From: Tabrizicola sp.
GTDB taxonomy: Bacteria > Pseudomonadota > Alphaproteobacteria > Rhodobacterales > Rhodobacteraceae
Direction: 5' to 3'
Assembly (NCBI RefSeq): GCF_016793705.1
Contig: NZ_JAEULO010000057.1
Span: 1-49,063, forward strand
DNA length: 49,063 nt
Shown: positions 6,285 to 15,518 of the stretch, in pieces
Layout of the letters: each line of letters opens with the position of its first letter
Numbering within the stretch: position 1 is the stretch's first letter
The notes under the pieces: model-generated
Database searches by the model: none
Seen by the model: the letters and a program-made list of their open reading frames with translations, nothing else
Told to the model about the DNA's origin: nothing
Program-made: the position numbers and the translations under genes

Positions 6285-7271
6285 TCAGAACATCCCCGGC
6301 ACAACCTGGTCGGGCGGACGATGGCCATCGGCGAAGGTCTTGATGTTGATGATCACCTTCTCGCCCATCTCGACCCGCCCCTCGACGGTCGCCGAACCCA
6401 TATGCGGCAACAGCACCACGTTCGGCAGTTCCAGAAGCCGCGGGTTGATGTCGGTGCCATGCTCGTAGACGTCGAGCCCCGCCCCCGCCAGCTCTTCCGC
6501 GCGCAGGGCGCGGGTCAGCGCGTTCTGGTCGATCACCTCGCCGCGCGAGGTGTTCACCACCACCGCAGAGGGTTTCATCAGCTTCAGCCGCCGCGCATTC
6601 AAGAGATGGAAGGTCGACGGCGTATGCGGGCAGTTGACCGAGACGATGTCCATCCGCGCCAGCATCTGATCCAGGCTTTCCCAGTATGTCGCCTCCAGCT
6701 CGCTCTCGACTTCCGGGCGCAGGCGCTTGCGGTTGTGGTAGTGGACCTGAAGCCCGAAAGCCCGCGCCCGCCTGGCCACCGCCGAGCCGATCCGCCCCAT
6801 CCCCAGGATGCCCAGCCGCCGACCGCCCAGCCGCCCGCCCAGGTTTGCCATCGGCGACCAGCCGGTCCAGCTTCCGGACTGCATCATCTGCAACCCCTGC
6901 GGAATCCGCCGCGTGACCGCCAGAATCAGCGCCATCACCATGTCGGCGGTATCCTCGGTCACGACGCCGGGCGTGTTCGAGACCAGGATGCCGCGCTGCC
7001 GCGCCGTCGCGACGTCGATATGGTCGAACCCCGAGCCGTAGTTGGCGATCAGCTTCAGCTTCTCGCCCGCCTGCGCCAACACCCCGGCATCAATCACATC
7101 GGTGATCGTCGGCACCAGCACATCCGCCCGCCGGATCGCTTCGGCAAGCTCCTCGCGGGTCATCGCCACGTCCGGGTCGCGCAGTTCGACGTTGAACAAC
7201 TCCTTCATCCGCGTTTCCACAGGCTCGGGAAGGCGTCGCGTCACGATCACGGTCAGTTGGCTGGCAGGCAT
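6285..7271 (-). CDS. D-2-hydroxyacid dehydrogenase (glyoxylate/hydroxypyruvate reductase type)
   Basis: 328 aa. Rossmann motif LGMGRIG (G157, G159, G162), catalytic R243 in NTSRGE, acid near E270 in DVYEHG and H290 in LLPHMGS, all in the order and spacing of NAD(P)-dependent D-2-hydroxyacid dehydrogenases. 'NYGSGFDHIDV' and the EHG-DINPRLL end are closest to glyoxylate reductases (GyaR-like), which reduce glyoxylate or hydroxypyruvate. Start ATG 7271 follows CGGGGAGATC; longer in-frame sequence to 8132 overlaps other genes and is not coding. Cytoplasmic. Cofactor preference not read. Confidence 0.9.
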   Translation of the reverse strand: MPASQLTVIVTRRLPEPVETRMKELFNVELRDPDVAMTREELAEAIRRADVLVPTITDVIDAGVLAQAGEKLKLIANYGSGFDHIDVATARQRGILVSNTPGVVTEDTADMVMALILAVTRRIPQGLQMMQSGSWTGWSPMANLGGRLGGRRLGILGMGRIGSAVARRARAFGLQVHYHNRKRLRPEVESELEATYWESLDQMLARMDIVSVNCPHTPSTFHLLNARRLKLMKPSAVVVNTSRGEVIDQNALTRALRAEELAGAGLDVYEHGTDINPRLLELPNVVLLPHMGSATVEGRVEMGEKVIINIKTFADGHRPPDQVVPGMF

Positions 7272-7403
7272 GCGTGATCTCCCCGAGACTTCCAAATCCG
7301 GCGTCCTTGGGGCAAGGTGCCGCCAAGCGGGGCGATGCACAAGACCCGGTGAGCGGTAACGGTGGGCGGTGTCGCGAAAAGCGATCTCCGGTGAGGCAGC
7401 GGC

Positions 7404-7952
7404 ATGAAGCGGTTGACGGTGGTTCTGGCGGTTCTGGGCGCGCTTTGCGGCGCGATGGCGCTTGCGCAGGAAGCCGATGCGCCGGTCAAGACCGACAAGC
7501 CGCCCGAAAAGCAATGTCAGCCCGACATAGGTTGCGTGACCAACCTGCCCCTCCCCCGCTTCGTCTCGCTGAAAGGCTCGGAAGGGAACGCCCGCCGTGG
7601 TCCCGGCCTGACGCACCGGATCGACTGGGTCTTCACCCGCGCCGGGATGCCGCTGAAGATCACCGCCGAATACGAGAACTGGCGCCGGGTCGAGGACTCC
7701 GAAGGCGCGGGCGGCTGGGTCCACTATTCGCTCCTCTCCGGTGTCCGCACCCTCCTCGTCACGCTCGACATGGCCGAATTGCGCGACGGACCGTCCGATA
7801 CCGCCGTTGTGTTGGCCCAGGCCGAGATGGGCGTCGTCGGCCGTATCCTGGAATGCATTCCGGACTGGTGCCGCGTCTCGCTCGACGGCACACGCGGCTG
7901 GATCCGGACCAGCGCGGTCTGGGGCGTGAAGGAGGGTGAGATTGTCGAATGA
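7404..7952 (+). CDS. Secreted SH3-domain (SH3_3/DUF1058) protein
   Basis: 182 aa. Signal peptide ends near ALAQ|EADA. The mature part has two bacterial SH3-like segments: FVSLKGSEGNARRGPGLTH (residues ~53-71), where the 'N-R-GP' pattern is typical of SH3_3, and LRDGPSDTAVVLAQAEMGVV with GWIRTSAVWGV at the end. Such proteins usually bind peptidoglycan or act as periplasmic accessory factors. It overlaps the following CDF gene by 11 nt, so the two are translationally linked. Confidence 0.85.
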   Translation: MKRLTVVLAVLGALCGAMALAQEADAPVKTDKPPEKQCQPDIGCVTNLPLPRFVSLKGSEGNARRGPGLTHRIDWVFTRAGMPLKITAEYENWRRVEDSEGAGGWVHYSLLSGVRTLLVTLDMAELRDGPSDTAVVLAQAEMGVVGRILECIPDWCRVSLDGTRGWIRTSAVWGVKEGEIVE

Positions 7953-8835
7953 TTCCTTACCGCCCGGCATCCGGCTGACCCTCTCAGCCGGTATCGCCTC
8001 CGTCCTCGTCGCCGGCATCCTGGTCGCGCTGAAACTCTGGGCATTGGCCGAGACCGGAGCGCTTTCCATCGCCGCCTCGCTGGCCGATTCGGCGCTCGAC
8101 CTGATGATGTCTCTCGGGGCCGCCGCCGCCATCGTCTACGCCGCCCGCCCGGCGGATGAGGACCATGCCTTCGGCCACACTTCGGCCGAGGACCTTGCCG
8201 CGCTTGCGCAATCCGCCTTCATCCTGGCCTCCTCGTGCGTGATCGGCTGGTCCGCCATTCGCCGACTGATGGCCGAGACGCCGCCTCAACTGGCCTCCGA
8301 GGGACGCGGTCTGGTGATCATGGTCGTCTCGATCCTGCTGACTCTGGGGCTGGTCTGGTGGCAAGGTCGCGTCGCACGACGCACCGGCAGCAAGGTCGTG
8401 GCCGCCGATCGGCTGCACTATCTGGGCGATCTCCTCCCCAGTCTTGGCGCGATTGCCGCGCTCTGGATTTCCAGCCGCTACCGGATTGGTTCCATCGACG
8501 CCGTGGTCGCGCTTGCGGCGGCCGCCGTGATGATGATCGGCGCGCTCCGTATCGGCAAGAATGCCTGGGACGCGCTGATGGACCGCGCGGCCGACCCGGC
8601 TATCATCGAGGGAATCGGCCGGATCGCCGAAGCTTGGCCCGGCGTGCGTGGCTATCACGACCTGAAGACCCGCACCGCCGGCAGCCGCGTTTTCGTGAAC
8701 CTGCACATCGAGCTCGACGGCGACCAGAGCCTGCGTCAGGCGCATGACATCGGCGCGGCGCTCCGCCGTGCGATCCTTGCCGCCTATCCGCAGACAGACG
8801 TGATCATCCACAAGGACGTCCACGGCAGCTCTTAG
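7942..8835 (+). CDS. Cation diffusion facilitator (CDF) metal exporter
   Basis: 297 aa, six spans. Metal-site signatures are visible: SLADSALDLMMS (D-x4-D site), FGHTSAEDLAALAQS after span 3 and RLHYLGDLLPS in span 5, matching the His/Asp tetrad of FieF/YiiP zinc or iron exporters; a cytoplasmic C-terminal domain follows. Start: GGAGG at 7931-7935 favours the TTG at 7942 (6-nt spacing) over the GTG at 7936, which touches the ribosome site. Exports a divalent metal from the cytoplasm; which metal cannot be told. Confidence 0.88.
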   Translation: MSNDSLPPGIRLTLSAGIASVLVAGILVALKLWALAETGALSIAASLADSALDLMMSLGAAAAIVYAARPADEDHAFGHTSAEDLAALAQSAFILASSCVIGWSAIRRLMAETPPQLASEGRGLVIMVVSILLTLGLVWWQGRVARRTGSKVVAADRLHYLGDLLPSLGAIAALWISSRYRIGSIDAVVALAAAAVMMIGALRIGKNAWDALMDRAADPAIIEGIGRIAEAWPGVRGYHDLKTRTAGSRVFVNLHIELDGDQSLRQAHDIGAALRRAILAAYPQTDVIIHKDVHGSS

Positions 8836-8900
8836 GCCTTATCCTGTTGACCGGACCGGCCTTTGCGACGATTATACGAGCGTGTAACAGATCGCGTGCC

Positions 8901-9560
8901 ATGCAACCAGCCCGCCGCCTCTACCGTCGCGAAAGCGAAGAGACCCGTCGTTCGGCTCTGATCGCCGCGACGCAGGACCTCGTGGCCGAAGGTGGCCCCG
9001 AGGCTGCGACCGTCCGCGCCATCGCCGAACGCGCGGGCGTCACGCCGGGCCTGATCCGGCACTACTTCCAGTCCAAGGACGAACTTTCCCGCGCTGCCTA
9101 CCGCGCACTGATGGATGGGATGACGGCAAAGGGGGCCGACGCCATCGAAGCCGTCGGTGCCAAGCCCGAGGAGCGCCTCGCCGCCTTCATCGCCGCCTCG
9201 TTGCGCCCGCCGGTGCTGGACGCGGGCGCCGTTGTGCTGTGGGCAGGCTACATGCACAAGGTCCGCAGCGACCCCGACCTGATGGCCGTGCACGAAGCCA
9301 GCTACCTTGCCTATCGCGACACCCTGCAAAAGCTGATCGAGACCCTGCCCCGCACCCTCCTCCCGGGCCAGACCCGGGCCGAAGCCATCGCCTGCAACGC
9401 GCTGATCGACGGGCTCTGGGTCGAGGGATCTCTGCTGCCCGCCACCTTCGCGCCGGGCGAGGTGATCACCATCGGCCTCGCCTCGGTCGGGGCCATCCTG
9501 GGCGTCGACCTCCTTGCCCATACCGCCATGCTGCCCGAATTCGGAAAGACCCTGCCATGA
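8901..9560 (+). CDS. TetR family regulator (BetI-like) of the arginine-transaminase operon
   Basis: 219 aa. N-terminal helix-turn-helix: TVRAIAERAGVTPGLIRHYF, residues ~37-56, with 'HYFQSKDEL' typical of TetR/BetI proteins; the C-terminal part resembles the BetI-type ligand domain (TetR_C_6). The ATG at 8901 is chosen because the DNA-binding domain starts soon after; an upstream in-frame ATG at 8847 lacks support. Its TGA overlaps the ATG of the next gene, so it is the first gene of the operon and probably an autoregulator. Confidence 0.88.
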   Translation: MQPARRLYRRESEETRRSALIAATQDLVAEGGPEAATVRAIAERAGVTPGLIRHYFQSKDELSRAAYRALMDGMTAKGADAIEAVGAKPEERLAAFIAASLRPPVLDAGAVVLWAGYMHKVRSDPDLMAVHEASYLAYRDTLQKLIETLPRTLLPGQTRAEAIACNALIDGLWVEGSLLPATFAPGEVITIGLASVGAILGVDLLAHTAMLPEFGKTLP

Positions 9561-10744
9561 GATACGCCTCCGTCACCGACCGCCTCTCCGGGCTTGCCGG
9601 GGCGAAATGGGCACTGCATGCCCGCGCCCGTGCCATGAAGGCGGCGGGCGAGGACATCATCGAGCTGACCATCGGTGAACCCGATGTGCCCACCCCCTCC
9701 CGCTTCATCGAGGCCGCCGCCCGCTCGATGAGCGCGGGCCGCACCGGCTATTCCAACGGTCGGGGCGAACCCGGCGTCGTCGCTGCACTCGCCGCCCGCT
9801 ACACTGCCCGACGCGGGCGCGCGATCGCCCCCGACCAGATCATGTGCCTGCCCGGCACCCAGACCGTGCTCTACGCCGTGCTCCGCGCGCTGGTCGAAGC
9901 CGGGGACGAGGTGCTGATCGGCGACCCGATGTATGCCACCTACGAGGGGCTGATCGCCCAGACGGGCGCGACCGCCGTCCCGGTGCCGCTGAAACCCGAG
10001 CACGGTTTCCGCATGCAGGCAGCCGACGTGGCGGCCCGGATCACCCCGCGCTCCCGCGTCCTCTTCCTCAACTCGCCGCACAACCCCACCGGCGCCGTCC
10101 TGCGCCCAGCGGACATCCGCGCCCTGGGAGATCTCGCCCGCGCGCATGATCTCTGGATTCTCGCCGACGAAGTCTACGAAGACCTGGTCTTCCCGAACGT
10201 TCCCTTCGCCTCACCGCTCGACGTCCCGGAACTCGCCGGTCGCACCATCGTCGCCTCCTCGATTTCCAAGTCCCATGCCGCCCCCGGGTTCCGCTCCGGC
10301 TGGTGTGTGGGGCCCGCGGAATTCTGCGCGCGTCTCTTGCCACTTTCAGAAACCATGCTTTTCGGCAGCCAACCCTTCATCGCCGACCTGACAGAACTTG
10401 CAGTTTCCGAACCTTCGCCTGTCGCCGATAGCATGGCCGACCGCTTCGCGCGGCGCGCCGGGATCATCGCCCGCGCTCTGGACGGCGTCGGCGGTTTGCG
10501 CGTCCACCGGCCCGAGGCGGGGATGTTCGCCCTGGTCGACGTCCGCGCCACCGGCCTCTCGGGCGAGGATTTTGCCGCCTCGCTTCTCGATCGACAGAAG
10601 GTCGCCGTCATGCCCGGCGAAAGTTTCGGCGCCGGGCTCTCCGGCTGGCTCCGGCTGTCGCTCACCCAACCTGACGACCGCACGGTCGAGGCCGCCAACC
10701 GCATCGCCGTCCATGCGGCCAGCATCCTGGGGAACGCAGCATGA
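9557..10744 (+). CDS. aruH: Class I/II aminotransferase, AruH-like (arginine:pyruvate transaminase)
   Basis: 395 aa PLP fold type I. PLP lysine K238 in SSISKSH, N178-type NPTG at 176-179, DEVYEDL at 204-210 and the arginine-carboxylate site near the C-terminus are visible. By sequence alone it is an aspartate-aminotransferase-like enzyme; the substrate is inferred from the next gene, an AruI-like 2-ketoarginine decarboxylase, since aruH-aruI form the arginine transaminase pathway in Pseudomonas. ATGA overlaps on both sides show tight translational coupling in TetR-aruH-aruI. Confidence 0.8.
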   Translation: MRYASVTDRLSGLAGAKWALHARARAMKAAGEDIIELTIGEPDVPTPSRFIEAAARSMSAGRTGYSNGRGEPGVVAALAARYTARRGRAIAPDQIMCLPGTQTVLYAVLRALVEAGDEVLIGDPMYATYEGLIAQTGATAVPVPLKPEHGFRMQAADVAARITPRSRVLFLNSPHNPTGAVLRPADIRALGDLARAHDLWILADEVYEDLVFPNVPFASPLDVPELAGRTIVASSISKSHAAPGFRSGWCVGPAEFCARLLPLSETMLFGSQPFIADLTELAVSEPSPVADSMADRFARRAGIIARALDGVGGLRVHRPEAGMFALVDVRATGLSGEDFAASLLDRQKVAVMPGESFGAGLSGWLRLSLTQPDDRTVEAANRIAVHAASILGNAA

Positions 10745-12324
10745 CCACCGTCGGCATTCGTCTGGTCGAGGGCCTGATCGCCCGTGGGATCGACACCGTC
10801 TTCGGCATCCCCGGCGTCCACACGATCGAGCTGTACCGCGGCCTCGCCGCCGCAGGGGAACGCATCCGCCACGTCACCCCCCGCCACGAACAGGGCGCGG
10901 GCTTCATGGCCGACGGCTACGCCCGCGTCTCGGGCAAGCCCGCCGCCGCCTTCGTGATCACTGGCCCGGGCCTTACCAACACGCTTACCGCGATGGCCCA
11001 GGCCAAGGCCGACAGCGTCCCCATGCTGGTCATCTCCGGCCTTGGCCGCAGCGACACGCTCGGCAAGGGCCTCGGTCGCCTTCACGAGCTTCCCGACCAG
11101 GGTGCGATGGTCGCCACCCTCTGCCATACCGAGACGGTGACCGACCCGAAGAAGCTGGGCGATGTGCTTGATCGCGCCTTCGCCGCGATGACCTCGGGCC
11201 GGCCCGGCCCCGCGCATATCCAGATCTCCACCAACATGATGGCCCAGCCCTGCCCCGAACTGCCGCCCCCCGTGGTCGCCGGCAGCACCGTGCCGCTGCC
11301 GCTCGGCCGCATCCGCAGCATCGCCGCCGCCCTGAACGCCGCCGAACGGGTGGTGATCCTGGCCGGGGGCGGCATCCGCGGGTCGGAGATCCATTTACAG
11401 AAACTGGCGGAATCGCTCGACGCGCCGGTCATCCAGACGGTGAACGCGCGCGGCGCGATGTTCCGGCACCGACTGTCGGTTCCCGCCTCGCCCAGCCTGA
11501 CCCCGGTCCGCCAGTTTATCGCCGACGCCGACCAGATCCTCGCCATCGGCACCGAGTTGGGGCCGACCGACTATGACATGTATGCCAATGGCCGGGTACC
11601 GAACCTGTCGGACATGATCCGCATCGACATCTGCGCCGACCAGCTGGCCCGCCATCCCGCGAAGATGCCGGTCAAGGCCGAGGCCGGGGCCATGATGGCC
11701 GCGCTTCTGCCCATGACCATCCGCGCCAACCGCGAGGGTCCGGAACGCGCCGAGGCCCTGCGCCAGGCCGCGCGGGCCGAGCTTGCCAACCTCTATGAAC
11801 CGATGCCCGCCCAGCTCGACATGGTCGAGGCGATCCGCGATGCCATGCCGAACTCGATCATCGTCGGCGACAGCACACAGCCGATCTATGCCGCGAACCT
11901 CTATTACGACCACGACCGCCCGCGCGGCTGGTTCAACGCCGCCACCGGCTATGGCGCGCTTGGCTATGGCCCCGGCGCGGCTGTCGGCGCCGCGATTGCC
12001 GCCCCCGGCGTGCCGGTCGTCTGCCTGATCGGTGACGGCGGGTTGCAATTCTCGCCCGGCGAGCTGCGCACCGCCGTCGATGAAAAGCTGCCGATCACCT
12101 ATGTCGTCTGGAACAACGCCGGTTTCCGCGAAATCGCCGAGGCGCTGCGTCAGGCAAAGATCGAGCCGATCCTCGGCTGCGATCCCTCACCCTTGGACAT
12201 GGAGCATTTTGCGATGGCCTGCGACATGCTCTATGCCTGCGTGCCGCAAGACCCTGATGAGCTGGCGGACATGCTGGCGACGCCGCAGGACGGGCCGCGC
12301 CTCCTGGAAATTCAGGTCCGCTGA
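10741..12324 (+). CDS. aruI: Thiamine-diphosphate enzyme, AruI-like 5-guanidino-2-oxopentanoate decarboxylase
   Basis: 527 aa, three-domain acetolactate-synthase fold. Catalytic Glu E50 lies in TPRHEQGAGFMADGYAR, and the ThDP site GDGGLQF...WNN is near residue 430. FGIPGVHTIELYRG at the N-terminus is the pattern I know from AruI. It would decarboxylate 2-ketoarginine to 4-guanidinobutanal. No dehydrogenase for that aldehyde or guanidinobutyrase is in the window, so the rest of the pathway must be elsewhere. 3' end overlaps the convergent MFS gene by 13 bp. Confidence 0.82.
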   Translation: MTTVGIRLVEGLIARGIDTVFGIPGVHTIELYRGLAAAGERIRHVTPRHEQGAGFMADGYARVSGKPAAAFVITGPGLTNTLTAMAQAKADSVPMLVISGLGRSDTLGKGLGRLHELPDQGAMVATLCHTETVTDPKKLGDVLDRAFAAMTSGRPGPAHIQISTNMMAQPCPELPPPVVAGSTVPLPLGRIRSIAAALNAAERVVILAGGGIRGSEIHLQKLAESLDAPVIQTVNARGAMFRHRLSVPASPSLTPVRQFIADADQILAIGTELGPTDYDMYANGRVPNLSDMIRIDICADQLARHPAKMPVKAEAGAMMAALLPMTIRANREGPERAEALRQAARAELANLYEPMPAQLDMVEAIRDAMPNSIIVGDSTQPIYAANLYYDHDRPRGWFNAATGYGALGYGPGAAVGAAIAAPGVPVVCLIGDGGLQFSPGELRTAVDEKLPITYVVWNNAGFREIAEALRQAKIEPILGCDPSPLDMEHFAMACDMLYACVPQDPDELADMLATPQDGPRLLEIQVR

Positions 12325-13457
12325 CGCGCCAGCACAGGGGCCAGCACGAAGACCATGCCGACAAGGCAGGCGGCATAGACGAAAGCCGCCCGCAGCCCGA
12401 AAGTGCCCGCGATCAGGCCCAGAAGCGGCGGGCCGACGAAATAGCCGAAATACCCCAGCAACGTCGCCCGCGCGACTGCCCTTGCCCGCGCCTCCGGTGC
12501 GCTCAACTGCCCAACCAGCGAAAAGGCCGTCGGCGCCAGGACCGAGGCGCCGATCCCCATCACGAAGAACCCAAGGTAGGCGAGGCCCGGCCCCGGCGCC
12601 TTTGCCACCACCAAGGCACCCAGCGAGGCGATCACCGCCCCCACCCGCAGCAGCGTGTAGGGGTTCACCCGGCCCGCCAGCCATTGCCCGCCCAACCGCG
12701 CGAAACCCATCGTCAGCGCCAGCATCGCCGGTCCCAGCGCGCCTTCCTCGGGGCTGCCGCCCAGCGTTTTCTCGATATGCAGCGCCGACCAGTTCTCGGC
12801 CGCATTTTCCGTCATGAAGGCGATCAGCACGATCCCGCCGCCGATCACCGGCACCCAGCCCAAGGCACCGCCCAAGCCATCCTTCGGCTTCCGCAGGCCC
12901 TCGATCCGCCCGTCCCGCTCCAGCGTCAGCGCGGCACAGGCCACCCCCACCGCCGCCATCGTGCCCATGACCCAGCCCGGCCCCCAGCCCGCCCCGCGCA
13001 AGGCGCCTGTCAGCACCGCCCCCCCGGCATAGCCGAAGGAATAGGCGGCATGGGCGAGGTTCATCAGATGCAGCCCGCGGCTGGTCTCCATCGCCGCCAC
13101 CCGCGCGTTCATCAGCACATCCGTCAGCCCCGTCGCCGCCCCCGCAAAACCCATGGCCAGCGGGAAAAGCCACCAGACCGATGCCTGCCCCGGCAGCGCG
13201 AAAGCTAACGCCATCAGCGCCACCGACAGCGGCAGCGCATGCCGCCCCACCGTCGCCCCGAACCCCGGCGCCGCCAGCATCGCACTGATTGCCGCGATCG
13301 GCGTGCAGAAGATTAGAAGGCCCAGCTGCCGCTCGTCCACCCCCAGCATCGCCTTCAGGTCCGGCAGCACCGCCGCAAAGGTCCCCCACAGCACGCCCAT
13401 CGCCGCAAAGGCCGCAATCGCGGGCCGGGCATGGGACAGGTTGGCAAGGGAAATCAT
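12312..13457 (-). CDS. MFS transporter (YbjJ-like)
   Basis: 381 aa, about 12 spans in two halves with a short central loop (ERDGRIEGLRKPKDG). N-terminal 'MGVLWGTFAAVLPDLKAMLG' and MNARVAAMETSRG resemble the YbjJ/fucose-permease-like branch of the major facilitator family. ATG at 13457 follows GGAGCGCC. Convergent with, and overlapping, the AruI-like gene; no evidence that it belongs to arginine use. Substrate unknown. Confidence 0.85.
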   Translation of the reverse strand: MISLANLSHARPAIAAFAAMGVLWGTFAAVLPDLKAMLGVDERQLGLLIFCTPIAAISAMLAAPGFGATVGRHALPLSVALMALAFALPGQASVWWLFPLAMGFAGAATGLTDVLMNARVAAMETSRGLHLMNLAHAAYSFGYAGGAVLTGALRGAGWGPGWVMGTMAAVGVACAALTLERDGRIEGLRKPKDGLGGALGWVPVIGGGIVLIAFMTENAAENWSALHIEKTLGGSPEEGALGPAMLALTMGFARLGGQWLAGRVNPYTLLRVGAVIASLGALVVAKAPGPGLAYLGFFVMGIGASVLAPTAFSLVGQLSAPEARARAVARATLLGYFGYFVGPPLLGLIAGTFGLRAAFVYAACLVGMVFVLAPVLARQRT

Positions 13458-13650
13458 CGCGCGGCGCTCCGGGCAGGAACCCGACAGCTAGCCCGCCCCA
13501 CCGCGCCTATCCAGCCTGCCCGCGACGCCCCCGACTGCCGAAAGCGACATGGGGCATATGGCCCTTCCCTTCCCGCCGATTCGTCGCTATAGCCCCCCGG
13601 TCGCGCCATGCACCCTTGGAGGATGGCGGACTATCATATGGAGAGAACCA

Positions 13651-14256
13651 ATGGCACGCGAGATCGTCGATCTTAAGGCCGAGGTACGGACGGGGACAGG
13701 CAAGGGGGCCGCCCGTCAAGCCCGCCGCGAAGGCAACGTACCCGGCATCGTCTATGGCGACGGGGCAGAAGCCCAGCCGATCAAGATGAACTACAACTAC
13801 CTCCTGACCAAGCTGCGGCAGGGTCGCTTCCTGCAAACGCTCTTCAACCTCAAGGTCGAAGGCCAGCCGGACGTGCATGTCATCTGCCGCTCGGTGCAGC
13901 GCGACGTGGTCAAGGACCTGCCGACGCATGTCGACTTCATGCGCATCCACGATGAAAGCCGGATCGAGCTGTTCATCCACGTCGACTTCATCAACCACGA
14001 CGCGGCCCCTGGGCTCAAGCGCGGCGGCACGCTGACCGTTGTCCGTCACGAAGTCGAGCTGGAAGTCACCGCCGGTGACATTCCCGATCACATCACGGTC
14101 GACCTGACCGGCAAGACGATCGGCGACGTCATCCACATCGGCGACGTGGAGTTGCCCGCAGGCGCCAAGCCGACCATCGCGCGGAACTTCGTCATCGCCA
14201 ACATCGCGGCCCCCTCGGGCCTGGTGGCGGAAGAGACGACCGAAGCCAGCGCCTGA
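13651..14256 (+). CDS. rplY: 50S ribosomal protein L25/Ctc
   Basis: 201 aa, the long (CTC-type) form: N-terminal 5S-rRNA-binding beta barrel followed by the TL5-like C-terminal domain ([12 protein letters not shown]). '[20 protein letters not shown]' is the conserved N-terminal signature. ATG at 13651 follows GGAGAGAACC. Followed by a strong terminator. Binds 5S rRNA in the large subunit. Confidence 0.96.
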   Translation: MAREIVDLKAEVRTGTGKGAARQARREGNVPGIVYGDGAEAQPIKMNYNYLLTKLRQGRFLQTLFNLKVEGQPDVHVICRSVQRDVVKDLPTHVDFMRIHDESRIELFIHVDFINHDAAPGLKRGGTLTVVRHEVELEVTAGDIPDHITVDLTGKTIGDVIHIGDVELPAGAKPTIARNFVIANIAAPSGLVAEETTEASA

Positions 14257-14280
14257 TCGCGCCGGTTGCATGATTTGCGC

Positions 14281-14311
14281 GGGGGGCCTTCGGGTCCCCC
14301 GACTGCATTTT
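14281..14311 (+). terminator. Terminator of rplY
   Basis: GGGGGGCC-TTCG-GGTCCCCC: eight-bp stem (one G-U) closed by a UUCG-type loop, followed by GACTGCATTTT. It is 24 nt after the rplY stop and also lies just beyond the end of the convergent monooxygenase-like gene. Confidence 0.75.
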
Positions 14312-14316
14312 CGGGG

Positions 14317-14631
14317 TCACACCCCGATATGCTGCACCGATTCAAACACTTCCAGCTGCGGATGCCCGGCCATCACGCCCTGATGCCCGCCCGCCCCCGA
14401 ATGCGCCGAGCGAAAGGCTTCGGACTTCGTCCAGTCCTTGAACGCCTGCTCGCTCTTCCACATCGTATGCGAGGCATAAAGCCGGATGCCGTCAGCCTCG
14501 GGCCCCTTGAACAGGTGAAAGCTGACGAATCCCGGCACCTGCGGCAGATGGCTTTCCCGCCCGGTCCAGATCGTTTCGAAAGCCGCCTCCTGCCCCGCAT
14601 TCACCTTGAAGCGGTTCATTGTCAGATACAT
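14317..14631 (-). CDS. Antibiotic biosynthesis monooxygenase (ABM) domain protein
   Basis: 104 aa, single dimeric alpha+beta barrel. 'MNRFKVNAGQEAAFETIW' at the start and 'GFVSFHLFKG' in strand 2 match the HmoA/IsdG-type ABM fold, some members of which degrade heme. ATG at 14631 is 8 nt after AGGAG. No catalytic residues can be confirmed by eye. One of three small heme-oxygenase-like or HugZ-like proteins in the window that also contains a full heme-uptake locus. Likely monocistronic. Confidence 0.85.
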   Translation of the reverse strand: MYLTMNRFKVNAGQEAAFETIWTGRESHLPQVPGFVSFHLFKGPEADGIRLYASHTMWKSEQAFKDWTKSEAFRSAHSGAGGHQGVMAGHPQLEVFESVQHIGV

Positions 14632-14746
14632 CCCGTGTCTCCTGTCATGGCTGTGATGGCTGGAGCACGTCCGGAACGCGGGAAGAGAAAGCGAACGGGC
14701 CGTCGGTCTGGCTGGGGCCGCAAGGTCGGGTAAAGACCGCCCGGCG

Positions 14747-15445
14747 TCAACCCGCAGCTGGCCCCGGTGCGGCGGCATCCGGGCAACGCCCGAAGACCAG
14801 CGTATCCGCCTTCGCCCCCTCGACCCTTGCGAAACCCTGCGCCGCCAGCCCCGTCGCGATCCGCTCCACCCCCGCCGCGCCATAGACCTGCGGATGGGTT
14901 TCGACCACCACCAGCCGCACCCCCCGCAGGGGCTCGGCCAGCAACTCCAGCTCACCCCCCTCGATGTCGCAGCAGATCGCCGTGGGCCGGAACCGTTCCA
15001 GCAGCCTGCCGATGGGTCGAGCCGGAACCCGGATGACCTCGGCATTCTCCGGCCAACCCTCCGGCCCTTTCAAGGCACTCGCCCAGAAGGCGGGCCGCTG
15101 TCCGAACTCCACCTCGCCCTCGCCCGTCTCCACCACCGCGCCCCGAACGATCTTCACCCCTGCAAACCCGTTCGCCGCCAGGTTTCTCCGCGCCAGCTTC
15201 ACCGTTTCCGGCCCCGCCTCGACCCCGAAAACCGCCGCTTCCCCCAGCACCCGCGCCGCCAGCGCACAGATGAACCCCAGCCCCGCCCCCAGGTCCAGCA
15301 GCCGGTCCCCCGGTCGCAGATGCATCAGCAGAGCATCCGCCTCATGATGCTCGTAGCGGCCCGAGGACAAGGCCCGCTCCAGGTTCCCCTTCAGCGCCGC
15401 CTCCGGCAGGGAAAGCGTCAGGCCGCGAAGGGTGAAGCTGCGCAT
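14747..15445 (-). CDS. FkbM family methyltransferase
   Basis: 232 aa. SAM-binding motif [17 protein letters not shown] (residues ~49-64), acidic motif II GVEAGPE, and the FkbM feature [11 protein letters not shown] around residue 157. FkbM proteins methylate sugars or small molecules, with substrates rarely predictable. Divergent from pth with 73 bp between starts. Confidence 0.85.
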   Translation of the reverse strand: MRSFTLRGLTLSLPEAALKGNLERALSSGRYEHHEADALLMHLRPGDRLLDLGAGLGFICALAARVLGEAAVFGVEAGPETVKLARRNLAANGFAGVKIVRGAVVETGEGEVEFGQRPAFWASALKGPEGWPENAEVIRVPARPIGRLLERFRPTAICCDIEGGELELLAEPLRGVRLVVVETHPQVYGAAGVERIATGLAAQGFARVEGAKADTLVFGRCPDAAAPGPAAG

Positions 15446-15518
15446 CTGGTCCCGTCCGGTTGTCTCAAGCCCCTGTCCCCGCTATATCCCACCCGGTGCG
15501 CGGAACGGGAGAGCAAAG

